DNA of 21,609 nucleotides from an uncultured Veillonella sp. (GCF_934190855.1 NZ_CAKPTN010000013.1:1-21609), one strand, 5' to 3'; shown: positions 1-8,214, counted from the stretch's first letter. The notes: generated by a model not told the origin, from the letters alone. Made by a program: numbers and translations.

Positions 1-1386
1 GAACCAGCTTACTATGCTGAATATGGTCCAACAATCTTCCAAATCGCTGCATTACAAGATAAATTGGACTCTGGTTCCTTGACTCAAGAGGAAACTCAAA
101 AATTGATGAGCCTTCAAGCCTCTGTTCCTGTAGAATACTTACAAGATTGGTTTGATCGTCGTCAAAAGAATATGAAAATCAACAAAGAGTTAATTGATGA
201 AACACGTAGTGGCGTGTTCGACTACTTTGCATTGGGTCATGATGATACATCTCAATTATCCCAATCTGCATTAGAAAGTCGTTACCTCAGCAAATACTCC
301 AAGGATATTCCTGTTGAAAAATATGGTAGCTTCCCTGGTGCAGACCAACTTGGTCTCTTATTGATGGCTCGTTCTCGTACAGATGTGAGCACAGAAAAGC
401 CGACATTCTCCGTAATCTATCCACTCGGTGGTGGCGGTAAAACATTGCCAGGCTACGAAGACCAAACAATCGATAAAACAATTGCACAACACGTTGAGGC
501 TGTAGGTGGCACTATGGTGACACAAGGCAAACCAACAGTGTTGTTGGCTGTAAATACACCGCTTACCACAAGCACTGGCGAGTCTGAAAACTTTGAAAAC
601 TTCCCAATGATTTCTAACTCTACAAATGCTTTCGTAGATCGCATTCAACAAGCTGTTGATTCTGGCGTGAACGTAAGCGTTGCAGATATTGCTTTCAACA
701 ATGGCGCAGATAACACATTGGTATCCGCTATGTACAAACGCGACATGCTATACAAAATCGGTGCGTACAATGGTTGGAATACAGCAAGTAATACGGTAGG
801 TTATGCTATTGCTCAAGGCTTGTTGTTGAAATCCATGAGTCCAGAGGGGCATCGCAACATGTTGACGCAACAATACTTGGACAACTGGGCATACCAAGCG
901 AATATCCGTAAAGATATTTATCGTATGCAAGATTCCATTCGTACAGATAATGTGCGTTATTCTGGCGAGTTGAACGAACGTCTTGAAAGCTACTTAGGCG
1001 AGCGTATTCAAGATTTCGCTGAAAAATACTTGAAAGTAGATCCTCGTACAGTAAAAGCTACATTCCCTTGGGGCCGTCTATTTGAAACAGATATCACTAT
1101 TTACGACAAACCAGTGGTACCTCTTGAAAAAGAATTGCGCTTGAAACGCGAAGAAGAAGCGCGTATTAAAGCTGAAGCAGAAGCTAAAGCTAAAGCTAAA
1201 GCAGAAGCAGCTGCAAAAGCGGCGGCAGAAGCTAATGGCCAAGCTGCACCGGCACAACCGGCTCAACCAGCAAAAGCTGACGCTCCTAAAACTACAGCGT
1301 CTGCAGCTCCAGTAGTTAAACAACCAGCTACTACATCTCAAGGTCCGCGCATTATACCGACACCTGCAGTTGTACCTGGTCAATAA
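1..1386 (+). CDS. DUF4127 family protein, 3' part (5' end outside window)
   Basis: The reading frame is open from base 1, so this is the C-terminal 461 residues of a longer protein; a TTG at 64 is internal. I recognise the DUF4127 family (about 500 residues, function unknown) from the order of blocks: a long helix with repeated Arg/Asn after the opening segment, a GHDDTS segment, a PGADQLGLLLMAR block, a PxYED block and a VLLAVNTP block. After the family domain comes a low-complexity tail (about bases 1147-1383): first Lys/Glu/Ala heptad-like runs such as KAEAEAKAKAKAE, then a Pro/Ala/Thr-rich stretch. Such tails are typical of envelope-spanning or surface proteins such as TolA, but no localisation can be read here because the N-terminus is missing. 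The next gene starts 16 bp downstream, so they are probably co-transcribed. Family fairly sure; role unknown. Confidence 0.8.
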   Translation, partial: EPAYYAEYGPTIFQIAALQDKLDSGSLTQEETQKLMSLQASVPVEYLQDWFDRRQKNMKINKELIDETRSGVFDYFALGHDDTSQLSQSALESRYLSKYSKDIPVEKYGSFPGADQLGLLLMARSRTDVSTEKPTFSVIYPLGGGGKTLPGYEDQTIDKTIAQHVEAVGGTMVTQGKPTVLLAVNTPLTTSTGESENFENFPMISNSTNAFVDRIQQAVDSGVNVSVADIAFNNGADNTLVSAMYKRDMLYKIGAYNGWNTASNTVGYAIAQGLLLKSMSPEGHRNMLTQQYLDNWAYQANIRKDIYRMQDSIRTDNVRYSGELNERLESYLGERIQDFAEKYLKVDPRTVKATFPWGRLFETDITIYDKPVVPLEKELRLKREEEARIKAEAEAKAKAKAEAAAKAAAEANGQAAPAQPAQPAKADAPKTTASAAPVVKQPATTSQGPRIIPTPAVVPGQ

Positions 1387-1402
1387 TGAATAGGGAATGG
1401 CT

Positions 1403-2518
1403 ATGAAAAAAGCATTTTTACCGGAAATTACTTATATGCGTGGCCTCTGTATGCTCGGTGTTATCGGCATTCATGTAGGATCCTACGCATTGCAAAACCC
1501 TTTTGTAAATTTGGAACTCATTAGCGTCTTAGAAATTCTATCGCGCTTTGGGGTGCCTGCGTTTTTCTTCCTCTCTGCATTTGGTTTGTTCTATCATACC
1601 TCTGTAGAGGGACCATTCTCATATAAGGAATTTATGCACCGCCGTATTCAGGTGGTGCTATTTCCATATATTGCATGGTCCATATTTTATCTGCTCTACA
1701 CAGGACTGACGGCGCATAACCTCGGTAATTTACATCCTGGTCCATTGGCGGTTAACCTATTATTTGGTACATCTATGTATCATCTGTACTTTATGGTTAT
1801 CTTGCTGTGGTTCTACGTGATGATGCCGCTGTGGCGTGCTATGGTGAAAGTCATCTTAAAACGCCCCGTGTTCTGGATGGTCTTACTCTTTGTCATCCAA
1901 GTAGCTATTGATTATGTGTCATCTTATATGCTCGGTCGTTGGGTTATGGAAAACCTCAGTAATCATCCTGTACTGAAATATCTCTTTGATATGCGACTCA
2001 ACTATTGGGTAATTCATTATGTGTGGATATTCCTCTTAGGTGCCGTATGTGCTGAACGATACGAAACGGTCTGTGAGTACATGTGGCGGTATCGTTATCT
2101 ATTAGGTGCTAGTGCTGTAGGCTCTGTGCTCTTGATGCTTGGATCCTATTACTATGTTATGGACGTATGGCATTACACAGTACTAGAAGCCATTTATACA
2201 GTGCATCAAATGAGTCCGATGGGTGTCCTCTATACTGGATTGGGAACGATGTTTAGCTTGTTCCTGTTCCAAACATTGCCTATGAATGTAACAATGGAAT
2301 CCATATGGTCTGAGATAGGGGATAAGTCCTATGGTATTTATTTAGTTCATCCGTTTTGGTTGTTGATCATCTCTGGTGTGATGGCTAAATATAATCTCCT
2401 TTATACAGTGGTCAATGTTTTGGCCATGTATGTTATGGCGTTAGGTTTGTCGTATTTGACTACGGTAGCTCTAAATTATGTGCCTAAACCGTTGCGTAAA
2501 TTTATATTAGGAAATTAA
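1403..2518 (+). CDS. Acyltransferase family 3 membrane protein (OafA/WecH-like)
   Basis: Predicted integral membrane acyltransferase of about 371 residues that would move an acyl group (often acetyl) onto a sugar or other cell-surface acceptor. The N-terminus has the family pattern: Arg13 and His24 in the first helix (GVIGIH), then RFGVPAFFFLSAFGLFY and an HRR segment before the next helix. About ten hydrophobic segments follow, with a late GDKSYGIYLVHPFW block typical of the family. An ATG at 1397 is also in frame, but the AGGG at 1392-1395 lies only 1 bp from it and 7 bp from the ATG at 1403, so 1403 is chosen. It follows the DUF4127 gene closely and is followed by a strong terminator. The acceptor cannot be read from sequence. 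Confidence 0.85.
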   Translation: MKKAFLPEITYMRGLCMLGVIGIHVGSYALQNPFVNLELISVLEILSRFGVPAFFFLSAFGLFYHTSVEGPFSYKEFMHRRIQVVLFPYIAWSIFYLLYTGLTAHNLGNLHPGPLAVNLLFGTSMYHLYFMVILLWFYVMMPLWRAMVKVILKRPVFWMVLLFVIQVAIDYVSSYMLGRWVMENLSNHPVLKYLFDMRLNYWVIHYVWIFLLGAVCAERYETVCEYMWRYRYLLGASAVGSVLLMLGSYYYVMDVWHYTVLEAIYTVHQMSPMGVLYTGLGTMFSLFLFQTLPMNVTMESIWSEIGDKSYGIYLVHPFWLLIISGVMAKYNLLYTVVNVLAMYVMALGLSYLTTVALNYVPKPLRKFILGN

Positions 2519-2521
2519 TAC

Positions 2522-2568
2522 ATCCGCTAGGATATAGTTTTTAACTATGGTATCCTAGCGGATTTTTA
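2522..2568 (+). terminator. Rho-independent terminator after the acyltransferase gene
   Basis: A 12-bp perfect stem (ATCCGCTAGGAT with ATCCTAGCGGAT) is extended inward by ATAGTT/AACTAT with a 3-nt bulge on the right, and is followed by TTTTT. It ends the DUF4127-acyltransferase unit. Confidence 0.92.
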
Positions 2569-2585
2569 TATATCTAAATAATATC

Positions 2586-2631
2586 TTTCACAAAGTAAAG
2601 TGTGAAAATTTGAAAGTAATTGTGTTATAAT
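2586..2631 (+). promoter_or_regulatory. Candidate dat promoter with inverted repeat upstream
   Basis: A perfect -10 hexamer TATAAT lies at 2626-2631, 53 bp before the dat ATG. No good -35 sits at 17 bp. An inverted repeat TTTCACA-N8-TGTGAAA (2586-2592 and 2601-2607) covers the -35 neighbourhood and could be an activator or repressor site. It follows directly on the upstream terminator, so a promoter is expected here. Confidence 0.5.
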
Positions 2632-2684
2632 AAGTCCATGATTACTACTTGATAGAGTAACGAAATAGAAAAAGAGGTGCTCCT

Positions 2685-3542
2685 ATGCAAGAATTAACAT
2701 ATTTTAACGGTGAATTCGTTGAACCAGGTGCTAAGGTTATCAGCATTGATGACCGTGGCTATTTGTTTGGTGACTCTGTATACGAGGTTGTGCGCGTCGT
2801 AAAAGGCCGTTGCTTCGCATTGTCATATCACCAAGATCGCTTGTATCGCTCTATGCGTGAAATGGATATTCCTGTAAAAATGACTCCTGATGATTTAACA
2901 GAGTTGCACGAAATCTTAATCGAGCAAAGTGAAATCAAAGAGGGGTATATTTATTTACAAATCTCCCGTGGTGTGGCACCACGTCGTCATGCATACGATC
3001 GTTCTAAATTAGAACCGCAAATGCTCATGTCTATCCGCAATTTGAATTTAGATGAAGTGAATAAATTGGGTGAAGGCGTAAAGGCTATTGCATTACCTGA
3101 TGAGCGTTGGGATAAAGTAGACATTAAGACGACAAACTTGATTCCAAATATCTTGGCTCAAACAAAAGCAGAAAAGAAATTTGCTTATACTGCCATGTTA
3201 TTCCGCGATGGCATTTGTACAGAAGGCGCTACTTCTAATGTGTTTGCTGTAAAAGATGGTATCTTGTATACCCATCCAGCAGATAATCACATCTTGAAGG
3301 GCATCACACGTCAAATGATTGTGACACGCGTTGCACCATCTTTAGGTATTACTCTCATCGAAAAAGAATTCGACCGCGCTTTTGTTGATGATGCGGACGA
3401 ACTATTCTTTACCGATACAATTGGTGGTGTCATCCCAATTATCAAGCTAGACAGAAATCCTGTATCTGGTGGTAAACCTGGTCATGTGACACTTCGTCTA
3501 CGGGAAGCGTTAGAAAAATTGATGGAAGAAGGTTTGCCTTAA
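2685..3542 (+). CDS. dat: D-amino acid aminotransferase
   Basis: PLP-dependent class IV aminotransferase, 285 residues, exchanging amino groups between D-amino acids (typically D-Ala) and 2-oxo acids to make D-Glu and pyruvate. The fold-type IV signatures are clear: DDRGYLFGDSVYE near the N-terminus, the PLP Lys in DIKTTN (Lys148), Glu180 in TEGATSN, and ILKGITR. The pair Arg100/His102 in RGVAPRRH matches the carboxylate-binding Arg98/His100 of Bacillus D-amino acid aminotransferase, which separates it from branched-chain aminotransferase (IlvE) and aminodeoxychorismate lyase (PabC). Start: ATG with GAGGTG about 7 bp upstream. It is followed 57 bp later by metN. Together with the MurI-type racemase further on, it could supply D-Glu for peptidoglycan. 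Confidence 0.9.
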   Translation: MQELTYFNGEFVEPGAKVISIDDRGYLFGDSVYEVVRVVKGRCFALSYHQDRLYRSMREMDIPVKMTPDDLTELHEILIEQSEIKEGYIYLQISRGVAPRRHAYDRSKLEPQMLMSIRNLNLDEVNKLGEGVKAIALPDERWDKVDIKTTNLIPNILAQTKAEKKFAYTAMLFRDGICTEGATSNVFAVKDGILYTHPADNHILKGITRQMIVTRVAPSLGITLIEKEFDRAFVDDADELFFTDTIGGVIPIIKLDRNPVSGGKPGHVTLRLREALEKLMEEGLP

Positions 3543-3565
3543 TAGGTAAGCCGATTTCATTGAAT

Positions 3566-3581
3566 GGTAAAAACTTTTACC
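3566..3581 (+). promoter_or_regulatory. Small inverted repeat between dat and metN
   Basis: GGTAAAA-AC-TTTTACC forms a short hairpin or dyad in the 57-bp dat-metN gap. It is not followed by a T-tract, so it is not a normal terminator. It may be an operator or may only shape the mRNA; its function is not shown. Confidence 0.35.
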
Positions 3582-3599
3582 TTAAGAAAGGAAATTATT

Positions 3600-4646
3600 T
3601 TGATACAATTAGAACACATTAGTAAAGTCTATGAAGGCGCGACTCGTGTGGAAGCATTGAAAGATATTAGCCTCAATGTAAAAGAAGGTGAAATCTTTGG
3701 GATTATCGGTCAATCTGGTGCCGGTAAATCTACATTAATTCGATGCATCAACATGCTTGAAGCTCCTACATCTGGCTCTGTTATTGTAGATGGTACAGAC
3801 TTAACAAAACTTAGTAAATCCGATTTACGTAAAGCACGTAAAGATATCGGTATGATTTTCCAACATTTTAACCTTTTGTCCTCACGCACAGTATATGATA
3901 ATGTGGCGTTCCCATTGGAATTACAAGGTATGAGCAAGGCAGAAATCAAGGAACGTATTACGCCGATTCTTGATATCGTAGGCCTTACAGACCGTATGAA
4001 TAACTATCCGTCTCAATTGTCGGGTGGTCAAAAACAACGTGTTGGTATCGCTCGTGCCTTAGCGTCTAATCCAAAGGTTCTCCTTTGTGACGAAGCTACA
4101 TCTGCTCTCGATCCACAAACAACGGATTCCATTTTGAAATTGTTGAAAGATATCAACGAAAAAATGGGCCTCACTATCGTCCTCATTACACATGAGATGC
4201 ATGTTATCCGTGAAATCTGTGACCGTGTAGCAGTTATTGAAGGCGGCGTTATCCTTGAAGAAGGTAGCACTGTTGAAGTGTTCACACATCCTCGCGAAAA
4301 TACAACAAAAGAGTTCATTAGCTCTGTAGTGAGTGATAACTTGCCTCCAGAAGCTTTGGAACACTTTGAATTGCATGACCAATGGATTGCAGGTACGGCT
4401 CCGTTAGTACGCCTTAAATTTACAGGTCAAGCAGCAGATGAGCCTGTAGTAGCAGGTCTTGTACGACGCTTTAATTTGGACGTAAGCATCCTTTTCGGTG
4501 GTATTGATTACATCCAAAATATAAGTGTTGGTCGCCTTATCGTCATCTTAAATGGCGATCCTGAGAATGCACAAGCAGGCTTAGACTACATCAAAACATT
4601 ACCAATTGAAAGCGAGGTGATCGGTTATGTCAGAGCAAATCATTAA
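3600..4646 (+). CDS. metN: Methionine ABC transporter ATP-binding protein MetN
   Basis: ATPase of the MetNIQ importer for D- and L-methionine at the inner membrane. Numbered from the TTG at 3600 (348 residues): Walker A GQSGAGKST at 37-45, signature LSGGQKQR at 140-147, Walker B ending DE at 164-165, H-loop His198, and a C-terminal NIL domain (about 265-340), the regulatory domain that binds methionine in MetN. An ATG at 3564 gives 12 extra residues, but the family starts at MIQLEHISKVY and AAAGGA sits about 7 bp before the TTG, so 3600 is preferred. The 3' end overlaps metI by 20 bp. No SAM riboswitch or T-box is visible in the 57-bp gap upstream, only a small hairpin (3566-3581). Confidence 0.93.
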   Translation: MIQLEHISKVYEGATRVEALKDISLNVKEGEIFGIIGQSGAGKSTLIRCINMLEAPTSGSVIVDGTDLTKLSKSDLRKARKDIGMIFQHFNLLSSRTVYDNVAFPLELQGMSKAEIKERITPILDIVGLTDRMNNYPSQLSGGQKQRVGIARALASNPKVLLCDEATSALDPQTTDSILKLLKDINEKMGLTIVLITHEMHVIREICDRVAVIEGGVILEEGSTVEVFTHPRENTTKEFISSVVSDNLPPEALEHFELHDQWIAGTAPLVRLKFTGQAADEPVVAGLVRRFNLDVSILFGGIDYIQNISVGRLIVILNGDPENAQAGLDYIKTLPIESEVIGYVRANH

Positions 4647-5280
4647 TCTTCTCATAACTGGTACCCTTGATACATTGCAAATGACCATCATCTCTACGGT
4701 AATGGCAATGTTGCTTGGTATTCCTCTCGGTGTTGTGTTGGTGGTAACCTCTAAAGGTCACATCTTAGAAAATGTAGCTCTCAATAAAGTGTTGGGCGCC
4801 ATCGTAAATGCGACGCGTTCCGTACCTTTCATTATTTTGATGGTTGCTATCATTCCGTTCACGCGTATGGTAGTAGGTACATCTATCGGTACTACGGCAG
4901 CTTGTGTGCCTTTGACAATTGCTGCTATTCCATTCTTAGCACGCCTCGTAGAAACATCTATTAAAGATATCAACTTTGGTGTTATTGAGGCGGCTCAATC
5001 TATGGGTGCAAGCCCGCTCCAAATCATTTGGAAAGTGTTATTACCAGAAGCATTGCCTACGATTATTGACAATGTAACGGTTCTTATCGTTAACCTTATC
5101 GGTTACTCTGCAATGGCTGGTGCTATTGGCGGCGGTGGTCTCGGTGACATTGCTATCCGATATGGTTATCAACGTTTCCAAGCAGATATTATGATTGCTA
5201 CCATCATCATCTTAATTATTTTGGTACAAGTTGTACAAATGATTGGTGATGCTTGGTCTAAAGCGATGAATAAGAAGTAG
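4627..5280 (+). CDS. metI: Methionine ABC transporter permease MetI
   Basis: Membrane subunit of the methionine importer, 217 residues, the usual length. About five hydrophobic helices are visible. The cytoplasmic EAA coupling loop reads EAAQSMGASP (from residue 121) and ends near LLPEALPTI; this loop docks onto MetN. The ATG lies inside the end of metN with GAGGTG upstream, so translation is probably coupled. The usual third gene, metQ (substrate-binding lipoprotein), is not next: a yerC-like gene follows 9 bp later, so the binding protein must be encoded elsewhere. Confidence 0.94.
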   Translation: MSEQIINLLITGTLDTLQMTIISTVMAMLLGIPLGVVLVVTSKGHILENVALNKVLGAIVNATRSVPFIILMVAIIPFTRMVVGTSIGTTAACVPLTIAAIPFLARLVETSIKDINFGVIEAAQSMGASPLQIIWKVLLPEALPTIIDNVTVLIVNLIGYSAMAGAIGGGGLGDIAIRYGYQRFQADIMIATIIILIILVQVVQMIGDAWSKAMNKK

Positions 5281-5289
5281 GAGGATCCT

Positions 5290-5586
5290 ATGAGCATCAA
5301 TGAAAAATTGAGAAGTCAACAAAACGATGAGTTATTCACCGCTATTTTAACGCTTGAAAATACAGAGGAATGTTATGCATTCTTTGAAGATATTTGTACG
5401 ATTAATGAATTAAAAGCTTTATCTCAACGCTTGCAAGTTGCGAAAATGTTGCGCGCAGGGGATAGCTATGAAAAAATCGTAGAAGAAACAGGTGCGAGTA
5501 CGGCAACGATTAGCCGTGTAAAACGATGCCTAGTCTATGGTGCTGATGGTTATACCTTAGCGCTAGATCGTCTAGGTGCAAAATAA
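5290..5586 (+). CDS. YerC/YecD family TrpR-related DNA-binding protein
   Basis: A 98-residue protein of the TrpR superfamily subgroup named YerC/YecD in Firmicutes. The core NELKALSQRLQVAKML is the family hallmark, followed by a helix-turn-helix at about residues 59-81 (SYEKIVEETGASTATISRVKR). It starts with ATG, preceded by a strong AGGAGG, 9 bp after metI, so it belongs to the same transcript. No tryptophan genes are near. An autoregulatory or amino-acid-linked role is possible but not shown. Confidence 0.87.
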   Translation: MSINEKLRSQQNDELFTAILTLENTEECYAFFEDICTINELKALSQRLQVAKMLRAGDSYEKIVEETGASTATISRVKRCLVYGADGYTLALDRLGAK

Positions 5587-5601
5587 TATAAACTAGCATG
5601 A

Positions 5602-5627
5602 CAACGGTGGCCCTTTGGCGACCGTTG
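5602..5627 (+). other. Intercistronic stem-loop between yerC-like gene and TSUP gene
   Basis: CAACGGTGGCC and GGCGACCGTTG pair over 11 positions with one mismatch around a CTTT loop; AGCA/TGCT can pair further out. There is no T-tract after it and the next ribosome site (AGGAGG) begins about 14 bp later. It could be an mRNA processing or stabilising hairpin, or a weak attenuator. Confidence 0.5.
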
Positions 5628-5651
5628 ATGTGCTATCTGTAGGAGGTTTAT

Positions 5652-6446
5652 ATGGAGTGGCTCATTGAGGTAACAGGTTTACCATTTGATATCCTTATAC
5701 TCATTTTGCTCGCCGTAGCGGGGGCTTTCGCAGGATTTGTTGACTCCATTGTGGGCGGCGGTGGACTCATTTCTGTACCAGCCATGTTATTAACAAATCT
5801 TCCGCCGAGTATGGCCTTGGGTAGTAATAAATTATCCAGTATTTTTGGGGCTGGCAGTGCATCGATTACGTTCTTGCGGAATCATATGGTTGATTTTTCT
5901 TTAGTTCGTAAACTATTGCCATTTACCTTTATTGGTTCTATGATTGGTACATTGGCGGTTGTATCGTTGCCCCAATTATATGTAAAGCCTATTATTATCA
6001 TCTTACTCGTTTGTGTTACACTTTTTGTAGTATTCAAAAAGGATTGGGGCGAGGTGAACCGCACTTCTGCAGTAGCGGGCAAAGCTTTATATATATGTAT
6101 GGCTTTTGCTCTTGGTATTGGTGTCTATGATGGTTTCATCGGACCTGGTACAGGAACATTTTTGATTATGGGCTTTATCTTTACAGGATTTGATTTTTTA
6201 CACGCATCAGCTAATGCGAAGATATTAAATTTTACTAGTAATGTAGCGTCTTTATTGGTGTTCTTATATTTAGGGCATGTCAATATTAAATATGGTCTTG
6301 CCACAGGGGCGGGACAAATTATAGGCGCATATTTAGGCTCTCATCTAGCGATTGCTAAGGGTTCGTCTTTAGTGCGTGTAGTGTTCTTGTCAGTAACGAC
6401 AGTGATGTTGTTGAAATTGGTGTATGACTATATTTCAACGTTATAG
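5652..6446 (+). CDS. TSUP family transporter (sulfite exporter TauE/SafE-like)
   Basis: Integral membrane protein of 264 residues from the TSUP family, whose members export sulfite, sulfoacetate or related small organosulfur anions. It shows the two-fold internal repeat typical of the family: GFVDSIVGGGGLISVPAML in the first half and GVYDGFIGPGTGTFLIMGF in the second. About eight hydrophobic helices fill the length. Start: ATG with AGGAGG about 6 bp upstream. It lies in a run with the methionine importer, so a sulfur-linked substrate is plausible, but this is only context. Confidence 0.88.
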   Translation: MEWLIEVTGLPFDILILILLAVAGAFAGFVDSIVGGGGLISVPAMLLTNLPPSMALGSNKLSSIFGAGSASITFLRNHMVDFSLVRKLLPFTFIGSMIGTLAVVSLPQLYVKPIIIILLVCVTLFVVFKKDWGEVNRTSAVAGKALYICMAFALGIGVYDGFIGPGTGTFLIMGFIFTGFDFLHASANAKILNFTSNVASLLVFLYLGHVNIKYGLATGAGQIIGAYLGSHLAIAKGSSLVRVVFLSVTTVMLLKLVYDYISTL

Positions 6447-6457
6447 GAGGGCAAAGT

Positions 6458-7225
6458 ATGCCTCATAAAAGTGATGTACAAGTGGCATTGATCAGTGGTG
6501 GTACATCGGGTATTGGCTTTGCTACGGCCAAGCTTTTACTAAAAGAAGGCTGGTGCGTAGTCATCAATGGCCGAAACGAAAAATCTGGTCAAAAGGCTAA
6601 GACTAAGCTGCGCCGCTATTCTTCAAAGGTGCAGTACATTCAAGGTGATGTATCTAACATTGAAGATTGTCAGCGCATTGTAAAAGAAACGGTGGAGCTA
6701 TTTGGTGGTGTGTCTGCTCTTGTAACGGCGGCGGGTTACTATGAAGAAGAGTTGCTATCTGATGTGACAGAGGCCGCTTTCGATGAAATGTTTGGAACGA
6801 ACGTAAAAGGCACTGTGTTTTTGTGCCAAGCGGCGCTTCCGTATTTGCGTGCTGCAAAGGGGAGTATCGTAACCGTTGCTAGTGATGCGGGCTTGCAAGG
6901 CAATGTAGCTTGTTCTGTATATGGCGCATCAAAAGGTGCGGTGGTGAGCTTTACAAAATCTTTATCCCTTGAGATGGCACCGCATGGTGTTCGCGTTAAC
7001 TGCGTATGTCCTGGTGATGTAGATACATCCTTAGTAGATAAACAGATTGCTAATGCTCATCAAGATAAGGCTGCTGCAAAGGCTGAAATGGGCCAACACT
7101 ATCCATTAGGACGTATTGGGAAGCCTCATGAAATTGGGGAAGTAATTGTATTTTTATTGAGCAATAAAGCGTCCTTTGTAACGGGTGCAGCTTGGACTAT
7201 CGACGGTGGTCTCACTAGTTGGTAA
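6458..7225 (+). CDS. SDR family NAD(P)-dependent oxidoreductase
   Basis: Classical short-chain dehydrogenase/reductase of 255 residues. The nucleotide-binding glycine motif is GGTSGIG (14-20), with NGRN after the second strand. The NAG motif is present as TAAG (90-93). The catalytic tetrad is Asn115, Ser142, Tyr155 and Lys159 (YGASK), and the C-terminus has the common VTGAAWTIDGG ending. NGR after the second strand favours NADPH. It resembles 3-oxoacyl-ACP reductase-like SDRs, but the substrate cannot be read. It follows the TSUP gene by 11 bp with AGGAGG and probably ends the operon. Confidence 0.88.
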   Translation: MPHKSDVQVALISGGTSGIGFATAKLLLKEGWCVVINGRNEKSGQKAKTKLRRYSSKVQYIQGDVSNIEDCQRIVKETVELFGGVSALVTAAGYYEEELLSDVTEAAFDEMFGTNVKGTVFLCQAALPYLRAAKGSIVTVASDAGLQGNVACSVYGASKGAVVSFTKSLSLEMAPHGVRVNCVCPGDVDTSLVDKQIANAHQDKAAAKAEMGQHYPLGRIGKPHEIGEVIVFLLSNKASFVTGAAWTIDGGLTSW

Positions 7226-7290
7226 TATAGAAAATATTGGAAGTTATTTTATTTTTTAAATCTATAGATAATTACAAAAATTCATTTCAC

Positions 7291-7313
7291 TTCTATCAAT
7301 AGAATGGTATAAT
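7291..7313 (+). promoter_or_regulatory. Candidate promoter of the DUF697-like gene with dyad
   Basis: A -10 TATAAT at 7308-7313 lies 50 bp before the ATG at 7363. The -35 is weak (TTTCAC at 7285-7290, 17 bp away). The dyad TTCTAT-CA-ATAGAA (7291-7304) fills the spacer, where a repressor or MerR-type regulator would bind. Confidence 0.45.
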
Positions 7314-7362
7314 AATACTAATAATATGACCTATAGTTGGTTCACAACAAAGGAGAATAATT

Positions 7363-8214
7363 ATGGCAGAATATAATGGCGTAACACTTGAGCCACTTAT
7401 GGATGGTTCTCAAGATCGTGACTATCAAGTTGAACAATTTATCTTCTGGGGTGCAGGTCGTGCAGCGGCTTTAGCATTGTCCCCTAAATTCAGCAGTGTT
7501 GCTTTGTGCGCCAATGCTACGTACATGGTAACTCGTATAGCTCATCTGTATGATGTAGAATTACAATCTGGTGCTGTAGTAGGTTTAGTTGGTGGTCTTA
7601 GCACAGCTGTAGGTACAGCGGCTATTTCCCTTCTTATTCCTTTGAAAGCAGTTCGCGTTCCTGTAGCTATCGGATTAACTTATGCTATTGGTAAAATTGC
7701 TCATATTTGGATTCAAGATGGTATGCCTTCTGATATCGAACGTTACAAACCAATGGTTGCTGAATTCCTTGAAAGCGGTAAAGCTATTGCATCTGAAATC
7801 GTTCGTGATGCAGGCGCTAGCATTCCTTTCACACAAGGTCAACGCGACGTATGGGCAGGTATTGCTAACGAAACAGGTCTTGCTAAAGAAACTTTGAAAC
7901 AAGTTTACGAAGAAAAAGTAACACCTGCTATTGATAAATGGAATAACGAAACAAAATACCAACTTCATGACAATGCAGCTGAAGTTGTAGCAAAAGTATC
8001 TGATGCAGCGAAAGAAAAAATTGACGTTGCTAAAGAAAATATTGATGTAGCCAAAGAATTGGCTAAAGGTGGCGTAGAAGTGGCTAAAGCTTCTGCACAA
8101 GCAGCAGTAGACACAGTAAAAACTAAAGCTTCTGATGCTGTAGAAACAGCAAAAGACGCTGCTGCAAATACTGTTAGCACAGCGAAAGATAAAATTGGCG
8201 GTTTGCGCAAATAA
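7363..8214 (+). CDS. DUF697-like membrane protein with amphipathic repeat tail
   Basis: Unassigned protein of 283 residues. Residues about 35-120 are hydrophobic and Gly/Ala-rich and resemble DUF697 (the YcjF-type domain often linked to GTPases): LALSPKFSSVALCANATYMV, then TRIAHLYDVEL, two hydrophobic segments and TYAIGKIAHIWIQDG. Residues about 205-280 form a Lys/Asp/Ala-rich helix with 11-residue-like repeats (units such as DAAKEKIDVAKE and DTVKTKASDAVETAKD), like LEA or apolipoprotein helices that lie on membranes or protect proteins under stress. No GTPase domain is present and no signal peptide is obvious. Start: ATG with AAAGGAG. It precedes a DUF1232 gene by 19 bp, also a small membrane-associated family. 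The domain match is by eye and moderate. Confidence 0.65.
   Translation: MAEYNGVTLEPLMDGSQDRDYQVEQFIFWGAGRAAALALSPKFSSVALCANATYMVTRIAHLYDVELQSGAVVGLVGGLSTAVGTAAISLLIPLKAVRVPVAIGLTYAIGKIAHIWIQDGMPSDIERYKPMVAEFLESGKAIASEIVRDAGASIPFTQGQRDVWAGIANETGLAKETLKQVYEEKVTPAIDKWNNETKYQLHDNAAEVVAKVSDAAKEKIDVAKENIDVAKELAKGGVEVAKASAQAAVDTVKTKASDAVETAKDAAANTVSTAKDKIGGLRK

Noticed and set aside
1078..1383. A minus-strand frame of 101 codons opposite the Ala/Lys tail, Cys/Phe/Ser-rich
   Set aside because: It is the complement of GCT/GCA-AAA repeats in the plus-strand coding frame; no start signal or plausible protein.
3543..3599. SAM riboswitch or T-box before metN
   Set aside because: The gap is 57 bp and holds only one short hairpin; neither the SAM-I core nor a T-box specifier arrangement is present.
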